From Ganoderma boninense (taxonomy: Eukaryota > Basidiomycota > Agaricomycetes > Polyporales > Polyporaceae), in assembly GCA_002900995.3 (NCBI GenBank), contig CM035315.1, positions 62,001 through 126,000 on the forward strand: 64,000 bases of DNA. The letters are read 5' to 3'. Position 1 is the first letter of the stretch. Each line of letters begins with the position of its first letter. Below, piece after piece: positions 41,149 to 51,414 of the stretch. Below the pieces are notes generated by a model. That model worked only from the letters and a program-made list of their open reading frames with translations, searched no databases and was not told the origin of the DNA. The position numbers and the translations under genes were made by a program.

Positions 41149-44100
41149 CTATAACTCATTATTTATGTGGTGACTCTTGGTGGTAGGCAGTGATCTGGCT
41201 TGTTCATACCCCATTTCTATCATGGACTGTTCAAGGTCATGCAGTGTTGGGCGGTATGGCCTGAACTGAGCATAGAACTGCTCTACAGCATTGTTTTCAC
41301 CTAGATCCAGAGACTTGCCTGAATCTGGTGACTTGGGCCTTTCTATTCTTGCTGCTTGCATGCGCTCTGTCTCATGTGGAAAATATACCATGTGAAGGAT
41401 GCCATGTCCCTCCTGGTATTCCCCATTGATCTTGAGCAGAACATTTCGCAGCAAGAATGTTTCTTGATCACTGGATATTTGAAGGGTGGTTGTTGTAGCA
41501 CAATCAACCTGATCCACTTCAAATGGCTCTATCAGCTCAAGCTTTGGTCGAGGTACCCTTAGGTTTCGACTAGCTTTGTCTGCATAGAGCTTGAGCAAGC
41601 GTTGGTACAGCCTGTTTTCTGTGTTGACCTTGCTCGGCAGAGGGTCATCTCCTCGTGGTTCTCCAGTATCTTCATCAGGCTTCCATGGGTCTTGTCCAAT
41701 ATTTTTCTGTGTAATGTCTAGGTCTAGTCCATTATTGGGCTGCTCCATGGTTATTCCACAGAGGCATGAAGCTGGCATAGTTGCATACTCAAGTTGTTTC
41801 TTGACAGTATGCGGTATATGTGTTGTCATAGGCAGCTGACTTGGTCTTTCTGGAGACCGGACTTGGATGTCTATCCCGTCAGCTGTATGCTCAAGCTTCA
41901 ACTGGTTTGCCCGTTGCCATGGACATCCTAGAATTCCAGGAACCTTGAGTCCTTTAATAATATGGAACTTGGTTAAAGTCCATACTATATTGAACTCAAT
42001 AGTTGTTTCCCAGACTCCTAGACACTGCAACTGCTGTCCAGTTACTCCCATAATTTTACAGGAGTTACCTGTATCACAGGATTTTTCACATAAAAGTTCC
42101 CATAGCTTGGCACTGATGCAGTTTATTTTTGATCCAGTGTCAAGGACAAATGGTACTTGTGCGCCTTCTATGTGAATATCCAGAGTGATAACTGGACATC
42201 GGACCGAATTACTATTAGTAATAATTGGTCCGGCTACTATGTTGGGTTCCTCTTCTAGCTCTGAAGCTAGGTGACAGACCATTGGCTCTTTTGAAGTGTT
42301 ATTGCACTCCAATAGCTTTGCCAAATTGTCTTCACTATATGGGAACACTTGTACCACTGCATGGCCATAGTAGCTCTCCTTTTTATTGAAGATTTTTGCA
42401 TCTCTCAATAAAAAGGTATATCCATCAACTGGTGATAGGACTCCTGAAAATTCAAGAGATGCATCTGTCAGGATTGTGCATGGTCCTGACTTGATGGCAG
42501 GCATCTCTGGAATTTCTTGTTGAAGTCTATCTTTTATGATGTGATATGTCCTCTTCTCGTAGATTGTGTCTTCATCAGGCAAGTAGTCCCATGGCTCTTG
42601 TTGCAAGAACATGTCTATCTCATCTTCAACACTATCTTCAGTGTTGGATGAGGTACAGGAGCTAGTGCGTTGAAGACATAATAGGTCCTGTGCTGATACA
42701 GCATCATTCCTATTTTTGTCTTGTACGCTTGCACTACTGTCTTCACTGTCAATATCCATTAGCTCATCTTGTGAGCTTTGGATAATATCTCTACCCTGGC
42801 TGAGTGCAGTAGAGCTATTGACAGTGGATGGATCAGGATTTATGGCTACATCCTGTCCTGTATAGACTTCTGCTTTATCAGCAGACCATTCTGCAACAAC
42901 GCCAAACACCTCGCTTTCTGGTAAAAGCGATGGTGGACCAGATCCTACAGGGCGAATATAGGCTTCTGGTACTCTTAGGCGTGACCGGCTGACTCCATCA
43001 TCATTGGGAAAAGTGAGGAAGGTGCCTTCTTCCCTCTCTTCAATTCCAATGTGATGTTCCCTTTGCCATGGTCGGCCTAATACCCCAGTAAATGCAGGAC
43101 TCGTAGAGACATATGCATCAACTGGTGTATAGATGGGACCAATCTTTAGAGGAATCTCCTGTACCAAGCCTAGTAACTTGGAAGATCCTCCATTGGCATC
43201 CCGCATTGTTACTGCTTCAGCTGGATTTATGACAAGCCCCTCGAACATGTCATAAACTCTCTGGCTGATTATATTCAGCTCTGACCCAGTATCCACAATG
43301 AAGTCAATGGGTGTATCCTTGTACTTCATCTCTATGTGGATTAAAGAGTCTTGCTTGTTCTTCGTCACCAAGTTCGAAGTGATAGGCTGCCCAAGGTCTA
43401 CTTTTTTAACCTTGATTGCATCTTGCAAGCAGGCCGATACCTCCTTCGATGATCCGACTATCTCCCGGATTGGAAGTGTAACAGGTGTGTCTAGAATTTT
43501 GTCTAGAACAACACCAGGATCCACATCCTTGCTAATCTGGGATGTCTTGCTTGCCGGACGTGGCTTTTCCACTGCATGAGCTCCAGAAGCTGCTGGCTTA
43601 GCAGGCTTTGATACAGGTGTGCTGTCGAACATCTCTGTATCCTTGTCTGGATTAAATGCTCTTTGGTGGGTTTCCACTGGACTTGGATTTATAGTTGGAA
43701 ATGAGGGAGGAGAATAGGCATGTTTATATCCTGAAACAGCCTCTTTTCTCCGACCCTTGTCTTGAGCTGCAACTCGAGATGCTTGAGGTCCTCCTGATGT
43801 CTGTTTCCGGTATGACCGAGTCTCACGCTGACTGCGTTCAACTGGGTATACCATGACATCTGCATACTGATCATCATCCTCTTGACTTTCATCAAGTGTT
43901 TGATGACAAGTTATCAAGTGGACTTCAGGGTGCATACGCTTAATAGCTTGTACTAGCGTTTCACCTGGCTCGTGACGAATAATTGCACCATCTGGGTGAA
44001 TGTATCGACCACGGTAGTCCTTCAGCACAATGCGCTGATTGAGGAGGTCTTGCATCTGGAAACAGTCTCTTAGGACATGCCCAGGCTCACCACATCCATA

Positions 44101-45261
44101 GCATCCACTTGGCCTTCCCATTGGTGGCTCTCGCTGAGAGAGAAACCTGTTTGGGTTTTGCCGTGAGATGTGTGGTGGCATATCTCTTCTTGCCTCATGA
44201 GAGGGCATTTGAGATACTTTGTTAACCATAGGCTTGCGAAGACAGTCAGCAGCCAGAGGATTTAATCTGCAAGCTTTCATATACATGATGCCATACTTCG
44301 GGTCATCAAGTGATAGAGCTTGCATGCGCTCTACTAGCTTGTCAAATTCATCCTCACTGCTATTCTGCGGCTTGTATTGCTGCCTTACTGGTGCTTCACG
44401 TTTCTGGTCCTGCCTTTGCATAGACCTTCTCGACTGATGGTGAGTGGCAGGTACTCTCTGCTCCTCCTCATCATCATCACCATTGTCATCAGGTGATATA
44501 ACTCGAGTTACTCGCTTTTGCTTCTTTTTCTGCAAAGAAGCTGGAAACTGCCTATTATCTTCCTCATCCAAATTATGCCAGTAATCGATATCTGAGCTGA
44601 GTCGCTCAGTATCAAACCGCTGTATGCCCAGAATAGCCTCTGCAGCTTTAGAGATATTCTCTGGCAAAAACGGCTCTGACATATCATGATTTGGATCTTC
44701 AAGAAGAATCCGGCTTTCCAAGCGAGCTCGGAAACGTGGGTGCAGACCAATCCACATGTAGTAGGCGTAGTCATCATCGCTGAGCTTGTTTTGGCCTCGC
44801 AGCCACCCAGCTATGCGGATAAAGTTCCGCTGATACTTGCGCCAATCTTCTAGCTCGTGGATTTGCTGCCTCTGTGACTGCATAACCAGAGTCTCTAGGT
44901 CCTTGACACGGAACCGTTTAGACTGCAGGTCTGCATTCCAGAATCTCCGGATGTCTGATTTGAGCTTTTCCCAGTCTCCATCCTGGTAAGCCTTGAACCC
45001 TTCTATTGTTTCTCGGACTATGCATCCACAATAGTCGGTTACCATGTCACACCTTTCCTGATCTGTCAGGTGGTGGGACACAGCTAGGCGCTCAAACCGA
45101 CGTATGAATAACTCAACATCTGCAGAGTCTCCTCTGAATGTTGGTGGAGCAAGCTTTCCTCCCTCAATTGGCATATCCATGATTGACCTCATGGACCCAA
45201 AAGTTGAGAGATCACTTGCTGCAAGTGGACTGTGCGTCCCGTCTCTGTGCACTTCACACAT
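41149..45261 (-). CDS. Gag-protease polyprotein with one zinc knuckle and two retropepsin modules
   Basis: 1,370 residues in one frame. Retro-Gag-like helical domain at about 40-220 (TFRGDSADVELFIRRFERLA, WEKLKSDIRRFWN). Zinc knuckle CYGCGEPGHVLRDC at 387-400 (CX2CX4HX4C). First retropepsin at about 640-745: active site IVDTGSE (Asp 657) and a closing GVLGRPWQ. Second retropepsin at about 1020-1120: active site VLDTGSK (Asp 1041) and closing GILGCPWQ. Each protease is followed, after an acidic linker, by a similar module (YTFLLRDAKIF...YGHAVVQVFPY near 948-975; TFLLRNVLLKI...EGHGILHMVYFPH near 1268-1296). The protease plus its trailing module therefore seem to have been duplicated. It is the first ORF after the primer-binding site; pol lies 5.1 kb downstream. 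Confidence 0.92.
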   Translation of the reverse strand: MCEVHRDGTHSPLAASDLSTFGSMRSIMDMPIEGGKLAPPTFRGDSADVELFIRRFERLAVSHHLTDQERCDMVTDYCGCIVRETIEGFKAYQDGDWEKLKSDIRRFWNADLQSKRFRVKDLETLVMQSQRQQIHELEDWRKYQRNFIRIAGWLRGQNKLSDDDYAYYMWIGLHPRFRARLESRILLEDPNHDMSEPFLPENISKAAEAILGIQRFDTERLSSDIDYWHNLDEEDNRQFPASLQKKKQKRVTRVISPDDNGDDDEEEQRVPATHHQSRRSMQRQDQKREAPVRQQYKPQNSSEDEFDKLVERMQALSLDDPKYGIMYMKACRLNPLAADCLRKPMVNKVSQMPSHEARRDMPPHISRQNPNRFLSQREPPMGRPSGCYGCGEPGHVLRDCFQMQDLLNQRIVLKDYRGRYIHPDGAIIRHEPGETLVQAIKRMHPEVHLITCHQTLDESQEDDDQYADVMVYPVERSQRETRSYRKQTSGGPQASRVAAQDKGRRKEAVSGYKHAYSPPSFPTINPSPVETHQRAFNPDKDTEMFDSTPVSKPAKPAASGAHAVEKPRPASKTSQISKDVDPGVVLDKILDTPVTLPIREIVGSSKEVSACLQDAIKVKKVDLGQPITSNLVTKNKQDSLIHIEMKYKDTPIDFIVDTGSELNIISQRVYDMFEGLVINPAEAVTMRDANGGSSKLLGLVQEIPLKIGPIYTPVDAYVSTSPAFTGVLGRPWQREHHIGIEEREEGTFLTFPNDDGVSRSRLRVPEAYIRPVGSGPPSLLPESEVFGVVAEWSADKAEVYTGQDVAINPDPSTVNSSTALSQGRDIIQSSQDELMDIDSEDSSASVQDKNRNDAVSAQDLLCLQRTSSCTSSNTEDSVEDEIDMFLQQEPWDYLPDEDTIYEKRTYHIIKDRLQQEIPEMPAIKSGPCTILTDASLEFSGVLSPVDGYTFLLRDAKIFNKKESYYGHAVVQVFPYSEDNLAKLLECNNTSKEPMVCHLASELEEEPNIVAGPIITNSNSVRCPVITLDIHIEGAQVPFVLDTGSKINCISAKLWELLCEKSCDTGNSCKIMGVTGQQLQCLGVWETTIEFNIVWTLTKFHIIKGLKVPGILGCPWQRANQLKLEHTADGIDIQVRSPERPSQLPMTTHIPHTVKKQLEYATMPASCLCGITMEQPNNGLDLDITQKNIGQDPWKPDEDTGEPRGDDPLPSKVNTENRLYQRLLKLYADKASRNLRVPRPKLELIEPFEVDQVDCATTTTLQISSDQETFLLRNVLLKINGEYQEGHGILHMVYFPHETERMQAARIERPKSPDSGKSLDLGENNAVEQFYAQFRPYRPTLHDLEQSMIEMGYEQARSLPTTKSHHINNEL

Positions 45262-45316
45262 ATCTTATGTGCTTCTGATAGTGCAGGCTTGATAGGTCTC
45301 TTCTTGTCTTGATATT

Positions 45317-45336
45317 CCCCCTCGCGGTGGGCTCCA
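45317..45336 (-). other. Primer-binding site of the retrotransposon
   Basis: In the sense direction, two bases after the 5' LTR, the sequence begins TGGAGCCCACCGCGAGGGGG. It starts with TGG, complementary to a tRNA 3' CCA end. The donor tRNA was not identified from memory. Confidence 0.6.
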
Positions 45337-46195
45337 GATGTCGAGCGGGGGATCGTGCGTTGGAGTGTTGTTTGGGTTGTGTTGGGTGTGTGGATGGATA
45401 GATGGATAGGTGGTTGGTTTATTGGTGGGCTCCAGTTGTGTTGGTGGTTTGAGGTACCCAAGCAACGCACTGCCACAAGGTGTATGGGTTTTCCAGGTTT
45501 CCCGAAATTGACCTCGTCGAGTTCTTGGTGAGGAAGGAAAGACAGAAACCTTGGGTTGCCTGCTGCGTTTCTTGAAGCTGGGTTCGAAGATGTGAAGTGC
45601 TACCTATTTGCTGGTAGGGCACTGCTTGAACGGACAGAGTTTCCCCTTATACGTAGTGGGTGCTGTGTCTGTCCTCTCGTCCGGTACGTGTGTGTCTGTC
45701 GGAGACACCTGGTTCGAGTATCCCTCGGTAGATACTCTGCTTTGGTATGAAACAAGCCTTTGCTGTTTCAAACCACTGGGTGAGCAGCTGCTTGACGGCT
45801 CAAGCTACTGTCTGCTCTGTGTTGATCTGATCCTGTTGATCAGATCCTTGGTGATCTAGTCCAGTTGACCAGATCCTCGTAATCTAGTCCAGTTGACTAG
45901 ATTCTTGTGATCTAGTCCGGTTGACTAGATCCTTGTGTAGTTTGGTCCGTTGACCAGTGACTACTCTAGTGTGGCACTTGCTCAGGCAACTGTTTGCCTC
46001 CAGTGCAGGACACTAGCTTCAACAAGCCTTCTTGCTTGTTGGCTGCCGACCTGACCCTTATTGATCCGGCTGATCAATAGGTGGATGTCAAGCTGAGTGG
46101 GGTAGTGGAAAGCTGAGAGACTGGTGGGTGGTGATTGGAATGGGATGGGATGGTTGGATATGATGGATCCTTCTCCAGGGCCATTTTCAGTCCAG

Positions 46196-46203
46196 TATTT
46201 ATA
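46196..46203 (-). promoter_or_regulatory. TATA box of the retrotransposon promoter LTR
   Basis: TATAAATA on the minus strand, about 80 bases downstream of the last HSE in the sense direction; the same motif is at 31741-31748 in the other LTR. Transcription would start about 30-100 bases further on and run through the hairpin-rich leader. Confidence 0.7.
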
Positions 46204-46279
46204 CTGTCCTGAAGAGCTTCCGGAGACTTCTAAGTACATGACAAATTGCTCTTGATGAGGTTACAAATCACTGTTCCAT

Positions 46280-46628
46280 ATCATTCTAGAAGCTTCTATG
46301 CTCTTCCGGTCTTCTCTAAGACCTTTCCGGCGTGTTCCGGTGGCTTCTATGCCTTTCTTGAGCTTTCCAGATCCTTCTTTTCTGGAATGTTCCAGTGTCT
46401 TCTGGCATCTCCTAGATAGTTCTCAAGCCTTGTGGAATGTTCTGGACTGTTCCAGAAATTTCCATCCTCTTCTAGAGTGCAGAATATTCCGGAATGTTCT
46501 AGAGCCTTGTGGAGTATTCTGGCTTGTTCCAGAAGTTTCCATCTGCTTCTAGCACATAATACACTTCCAGCATGTTCTTAGAACTTTGTAGATTGTTCTA
46601 GAACCTTCTGGAATGTTCCGGAAACTTC
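46280..46628. promoter_or_regulatory. Cluster of heat-shock elements in LTR U3 (right, promoter LTR)
   Basis: The same HSE clusters as in the other LTR, including the seven-unit run TTC-nn-GAA... at 46596-46628. They lie upstream of the TATA box that would drive the genomic transcript. Confidence 0.8.
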
Positions 46629-47009
46629 TAGTCACCTCTAGGATGCTTCAGCAGCTTCCAGAAGACCCTACATGTTTCGGGCTTCTTCTAGTGCTTGTTA
46701 TAAGCATCTGAGACCTTTTGATGTCCCCATTTTTTGTCTGGTAGACTATTCCAGGTTTGCCCCTTCTTGTGGCAAGAGACAGCAGATAAAGAACATAGCT
46801 GAGAGTAAGAGTTTTGGTTGTAGATGAGGTGATATTGAGCCAGTTAATACCGTTCTGGAATTTTAGACAGTATGTCTGCATGGGAATTAGCCAATGCCAC
46901 AACTCTTTTGTTGGGTGGCCTTGCCACAGGACATGTGGGTTTGAGCTTCTCCTATAGTTTGCTTTGGTAGAAGCCCTGTCCATGTGCCAATCCCTTTTGG
47001 TGCATGACA

Positions 47010-47401
47010 ACGCGCCTTCTTATCTCATATATGACAATGGTTGTCGTCTATACAAGCATTCACAAGCCAGCGGCGAGACTCTCCACGAGGAGATAGGACT
47101 CCCTGTAGACGTGTTCCATTGGAAGTGCAAGCACAAGCAGTCCGACGAGGCTTGCTCGGTCCATTGCAACCCGTACAACTTTCCGGAGCTCCGCGTTGAT
47201 GAAAGCGGCAATTGGTTTTTCAACTCTTCTATTGCGGAGCAGAACAACGTCTGGTTTGGAGGTTATCACGCGATTATTAGGGAGATGGCTGCGGTGAAGT
47301 ACGACTTCTTCCTGGATCAGGTTATCTTTGAAAAGAATAGATTGACCAAGGACAGGCTGATCTCAAAGGGTTGTATGCCAGGACTTCGTCCTCTCCGTTA
47401 A
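47010..47401 (+). pseudogene. CxC5/CxC6-type gene, 3' part, after the retrotransposon
   Basis: Continuation of the gene at 28721-30909. It reads APSYLIYDNGCRLY, then DVFHWKCKHKQSDEACSVHC and NPYNFPEL, then FNSSIAEQNNVWFGGYHAI, the conserved C-terminal block of this family, which has further Cys/His pairs. The stop is TAA at 47399-47401. The first four bases are the second copy of the ACGC target duplication. Confidence 0.85.
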
Positions 47402-47510
47402 GCAGGTCTATGTATAATTGCCGTAGTTTACAATATTCCCCTGGTTACACAGAATCACATTGAGGCACATTTCATAATTGTACTGTACAAATCAAGAGAG
47501 ATGGACTAAA

Positions 47511-48617
47511 TCAACTAGTAAAGACAATGTGGGGAAAGTTGCCCTCATCCGACGGGTACGTTTCTAAAAGGTGAGGTAGAAGCGTCATGGGTGAGGAATT
47601 ATCCATAAATAGGTGTGTAAGACGAAAGAGAATGGACTGACAGATGGTGAGGACAGGTGTGGAAGGGCGTGATAGAGATCGTGACCCACGAGATTCACGA
47701 GACTGAGAGCCATTCAAGGGAATTGATAAAGAGCCCACCGAGTGTGAGAGCAGCCTAGAAGCATAGGTCGTATAAGACGATGAGGAGGAGGGCATCGACG
47801 AGGTCATCGACGAGGTCGTCGATGACGAGAACTGCGTCGTCGAGGAGGAGAACTGCGTCGTCGAGGAGGAGAACTGCGTCGTCGAGGAGGAGTTCGTTGA
47901 GGAAGGCGTCGAGGAGTTCGTCAGGGAGGTCGTCGAGGAGGGCGTCAAGGAGTTCGTCGAGGAAGACGGCAAGGAGTTCGTCGAGGAGGGCGTCGCAATA
48001 ATGAGGGGCGACAGAGTGCTTGTGGGGAGATGTGGTGAAGATGACTGGCGTCCCGGGGTAGGGACGGTTGACGGGTGTTGTCCTTGTTCTAGTGCAGCAC
48101 CAACACTGGCTAGCCACTGGTCGTCCTCTTCATTCCACTCGGATCCCGAGTCTGAGTCTGAGCAATGAGAGGGAGGTGCAGAGTCAAGACGAACTCGCTT
48201 AGATGGACGCTCTTCCAAATACTGCGGTGGGGGCGGTGACGCGGAGATATTGAGGTAGGGTGGTTGCAGTAGGTGTGGACCGCCAGCGGGATAAAAGGGT
48301 CTAGTAATGACAGTGGGGGTGGACGTACGGCGGCGACGACGAGGAGGCTTCTGTGGGGTCTCATCGTTTTCCAGAAGGGGCGAGAGACGCGAGGGGATGC
48401 CCCATGGCAGAGGAGTGGACGGTCTTGGCCACGATGACGATGACGCGTTATCAAGAAGGAGAAGGGCAGCACCTTGGGACGGTTCCGTACTCTCCATACT
48501 CCGAGCTAAAACTGCATTCTCCACAGGAACTTGCCTCTCGAACGGTTCAATTGACCCGTGCCCCTCTGCGGAGTGGAATGGCAGAGGCGCTTGAGGTTCG
48601 ACTTCTGCAGTCGTCAT
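47511..48617 (-). CDS. Ser/Thr-rich protein, unknown function
   Basis: 368 residues, single exon, no recognised family. It has an acidic N-terminus, a basic nuclear-localisation-like cluster (KPPRRRRRTS), a second one (RPSKRVRLD), an acidic patch (DSDSGSEWNEEDDQW), then a long Ser/Thr/Asn tract including three exact copies of a 21-nt unit (Ser-Ser-Ser-Thr-Thr-Gln-Phe, near 47829-47890). A disordered nuclear protein is a reasonable guess. The neighbour on the left is the convergent CxC gene, 110 bases away. Confidence 0.55.
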   Translation of the reverse strand: MTTAEVEPQAPLPFHSAEGHGSIEPFERQVPVENAVLARSMESTEPSQGAALLLLDNASSSSWPRPSTPLPWGIPSRLSPLLENDETPQKPPRRRRRTSTPTVITRPFYPAGGPHLLQPPYLNISASPPPPQYLEERPSKRVRLDSAPPSHCSDSDSGSEWNEEDDQWLASVGAALEQGQHPSTVPTPGRQSSSPHLPTSTLSPLIIATPSSTNSLPSSSTNSLTPSSTTSLTNSSTPSSTNSSSTTQFSSSTTQFSSSTTQFSSSTTSSMTSSMPSSSSSYTTYASRLLSHSVGSLSIPLNGSQSRESRGSRSLSRPSTPVLTICQSILFRLTHLFMDNSSPMTLLPHLLETYPSDEGNFPHIVFTS

Positions 48618-49241
48618 GTACTGAAAAATGCCAATCGTAAGCCAGCGAGGTCAATACTTTGATGTTTCAGGGAGGAAACTAACCTCTGACGGGGCTCGCC
48701 GTTCGGCGTAGACTCCTTCGACGGCGTCCCGGAAGGCAACTTGGGGGGTGGGGCTTGCTTGTTCTAACTTGGGGGCTTTAGTGATGTTACGAAGCAGGTG
48801 TAGACGCATTGGAGATTGGAGTGCTGGGAGGGCTGAGGGCGAGGGGTGTCACAGGATTGGTGAGAGGATAATAGCTTGGAGGTTGGGCCCGGCAAGTGAA
48901 CACGACTGACGCCTATGTGACACAATTTGTCACGTAAAGTGACTACTCTTTGTGCTGCATCCCAATGTGTTTCCCGGGGTTTCTCTGGTGGTTATAAATA
49001 TTTTAACATCCTATGCATGTATATATGCCACTGAGGTTCTTTTTGGAGAGGTTGAATTGTTGTGCAGCACCCGCCAATCCTGCCTTTCAGACCTCATGTG
49101 GCGCCTATTGCAGTCTCGCTTGTAGTAGTGCGCTCGCGGCCTGGCGCACAGTTGATCTCGCTGTCGCCAACATTAGAACATTCAGAATACATGAGAAAAA
49201 GACAATATCATCCAATAGCGAGTTATGTGATTCTAGCTGAT
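48618..49241. other. Intergenic
   Basis: Between two minus-strand genes. It should hold the promoter of the Ser/Thr-rich gene; no gene is seen. Confidence 0.5.
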
Positions 49242-51414
49242 CTACAACGCTGCCTCTCGGGCTCTAGACCGAGTCACTCTATCGCTAGGAGTGGGTGGCA
49301 CAGAGCGGCTCAGAACGTTCCTCAGCCTCGGCTTGGCTGTAACCTCAGTAGACGCACTGGACGTGAGCAGGGACTTTGTCTTCTCAATGAAGACTACTCT
49401 CCTCTTCGCTCTCATCCGGAGGTCAGCGATGCGAGGACTTGAAGCTGGTCTCCCTGGTTTCCCAGTCCGAAACTGCACAAATATAAATATTATGAGCCTG
49501 GGCACGAGATCCGATGAATACTGACTCACGATCGGCTTACGACCTGGCGTACCACGTTTTTTTGGGTCGTACTGGTTTTGCTTGTACAGGAAAAATGAGG
49601 CTGGGCCGATAGTGGTGCTCATCCCAGCATGAAGCAAGTTCTTCTCTACGAGAAACTGGAATGGAGACTGAGTTAGTCCAAGAGTTGGGTCTAGGCGGAA
49701 GCACTAACTGGTCCCTCAGTCGCACACCAGTGACCTGGCAGTTGGGCTCGAATGACGGTGTAGAACGGCTCACCTTTTGCGTTCTTGTACATGAATACCG
49801 GAACGTCCTTGTACTTGAGCACGATGAGATCGTTGTCTGACCATGAATATGGATTGCCTGGATCGGGAGTGGGAGATATGAAACTGCAGTTCCATGAGCA
49901 GAAGATAACTGACCTATGGTGTGCGTAGAATTGAACAGCCCTTCCTTGGCGAAGGCATTGTAGTCGTCTCGTTTGAGTCGGACACTGCACTTGCGGTAGA
50001 CCATGACATACTGATTGATGTAGTTTGTGTCGCTTTTATAGTTGAAGGCAAAGGCGGCACCAGCGTTGGGCGTAGACAAGCACCGCGAGCGATAATCCTG
50101 GTCGGTGTACTGGGCAGCATATGTATGTAGCGCCTCTCGGAATCTCTGGAACAAGACATCACTTCGGCACAACTCCTGGACAGGCATGCCAGGCCAGAGG
50201 CGGAGGCGATGGAGTAGATCGTTAGCGGTGTGTTCACCATACCCGTTGAAGACATCCTGATTGGTGGTCAAAACACTCAAGAGTGTTTGACTCCAGCGAG
50301 GAGACGAGTCCATAGGCGTTGTGACGGCCTTCATGCGGGCCAAGTCCTCAGGGGAATTACCTCCTTGGAGAAGGAAATTGTCGAAACATGTTCTTGAGAG
50401 AGCCTTGAGACGGGTTATTGAGTGATGGGGTAAGGAAGTTACAGTCTAACTCACCGAACTGCCTAGCCTAGCATCACGCCAGCGATTCAACTGTCTCTCT
50501 GCACTTTCACGCTCAAAAATCCAGTCGGGCCCATGATTGAAAGACCACAGCTTAGGCCAGATCTATAGATGAGTTAGATTTTAATTATGGTGAATACAGC
50601 TCTCAAGTCGTCTGACCGTGGAGCTGGGCTTTAAATCATCGTTCGTGAAAGCCCGAGGAAGAAGCATGATGTGGAACCGTAAGAGGCGACTGTGGTCGGT
50701 AATGAGAATGGTATCGCTCTCGCCTACAAAGGCCAGGAAGACTGCCAGGTGCTGGTCCCGCCCAAGCATTCTTGCCTTCGGAGTGGTAAGCTGGACCGGG
50801 ACCAGGAATGAACGCATTAACTCGCTCTTCTCCCCATCGTCGCTCCGGCCTGGAGTGTCTTGCGAGATGAGCTCCGAGAAGTCTTCGGTACCTATAACGA
50901 CCGCAATCCCTTCCAGACCAAAGTTGATGCGAAACGCAAACTAATCATGTTTCACAGATGAGCAACCGCCATCTAGTAAAACATTGACGAAAAACTCACC
51001 CGGCCAGCAACAAACAAGATCTCTTTCCCCCTAGCCCTCACCATTAATTCCCCGCCATCGAGAAGGCCGAGGAATCGTTCAAGGGATGTGTTCTGCACTC
51101 GGCGTAGGTCGAATGCATGCACATGTTCTCGTCCTGGGTCAGTTATGACATTTTCCAGTTTGACAAAAGGGGAACGGCGATCGACGGTGCACGTCGTGTA
51201 CTTTCTTGCATCTGTGCCTACTGCAAAGCTACGAGGAAAAATAATAGGTCTAACTATGAAGGCATGTTGATGTCAAATAGCTGGAAAGACTGAGTGCTGT
51301 AAGACATACCGGTCATAGGCGATCCATGGTGCTTAGACCAGGCCGAGGACACACGTCGCACGTGGTACTCGACTCCGTGAAGTGTATCAACCTCGGGCAT
51401 CCGAACCAAAGTTC
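49242..51414 (-). CDS. Multi-exon gene of unknown function (5' end uncertain)
   Basis: A minus-strand gene with several short introns. Exon-like blocks in order include TLVRMPEVDTLHGVEYHVRR (near 51400), FAVGTDARKYTTCTVDRR and GGELMVRARGKEILFVAGR (51240-51000), a block near 50940-50640 (FAFRINFGLEGIAVVIG), one near 50560-50460 (NHGPDWIFERESAERQLNRW), a long exon ending at 49914 (GYGEHTANDLLHRLRLWPGM), a short block near 49850-49720 (SDNDLIVLKYKDVPVFMY) and a last exon to TAG at 49242 with a basic tail (RRVVFIEKTKSLL). I know no function. The mixture of beta-rich and charged segments suggests a globular soluble protein. Upstream of 51414 more coding sequence probably exists, but I could not place the start (an ATG at 51806 is one option). 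Confidence 0.55.

Larger units (their letters stand above)
30910..47009 (-). mobile_element. 16.1-kb Ty3/gypsy-type LTR retrotransposon inserted in the CxC gene
   Basis: The element has two near-identical LTRs (30910-32556 and 45339-47009) beginning TG and ending CA in either reading, flanked by ACGC on both sides as a 4-bp target duplication. Removing the element plus one ACGC restores the reading frame of the CxC gene exactly across the junction. The sense strand is minus: 5' LTR (right), primer-binding site, Gag-protease ORF, about 5.1 kb of extra sequence, pol (RT, RNase H, integrase), polypurine tract, 3' LTR (left). The order RT-RNase H-integrase defines Ty3/gypsy. The high LTR similarity suggests a recent insertion. 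One in-frame TGA in pol argues against autonomous activity of this copy. A length of 16 kb is unusually large for a fungal element and is due mainly to the segment between gag-pro and pol. Confidence 0.95.
45339..47009 (-). repeat. 5' LTR (right copy) of the 16.1-kb retrotransposon
   Basis: 1,671 bp, the promoter-bearing LTR for the minus-strand transcript. The order in the sense direction is HSE clusters (46628 down to about 46280), TATAAATA (46203-46196), then the hairpin-rich leader, ending CA at 45339 two bases before the primer-binding site. Confidence 0.95.
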
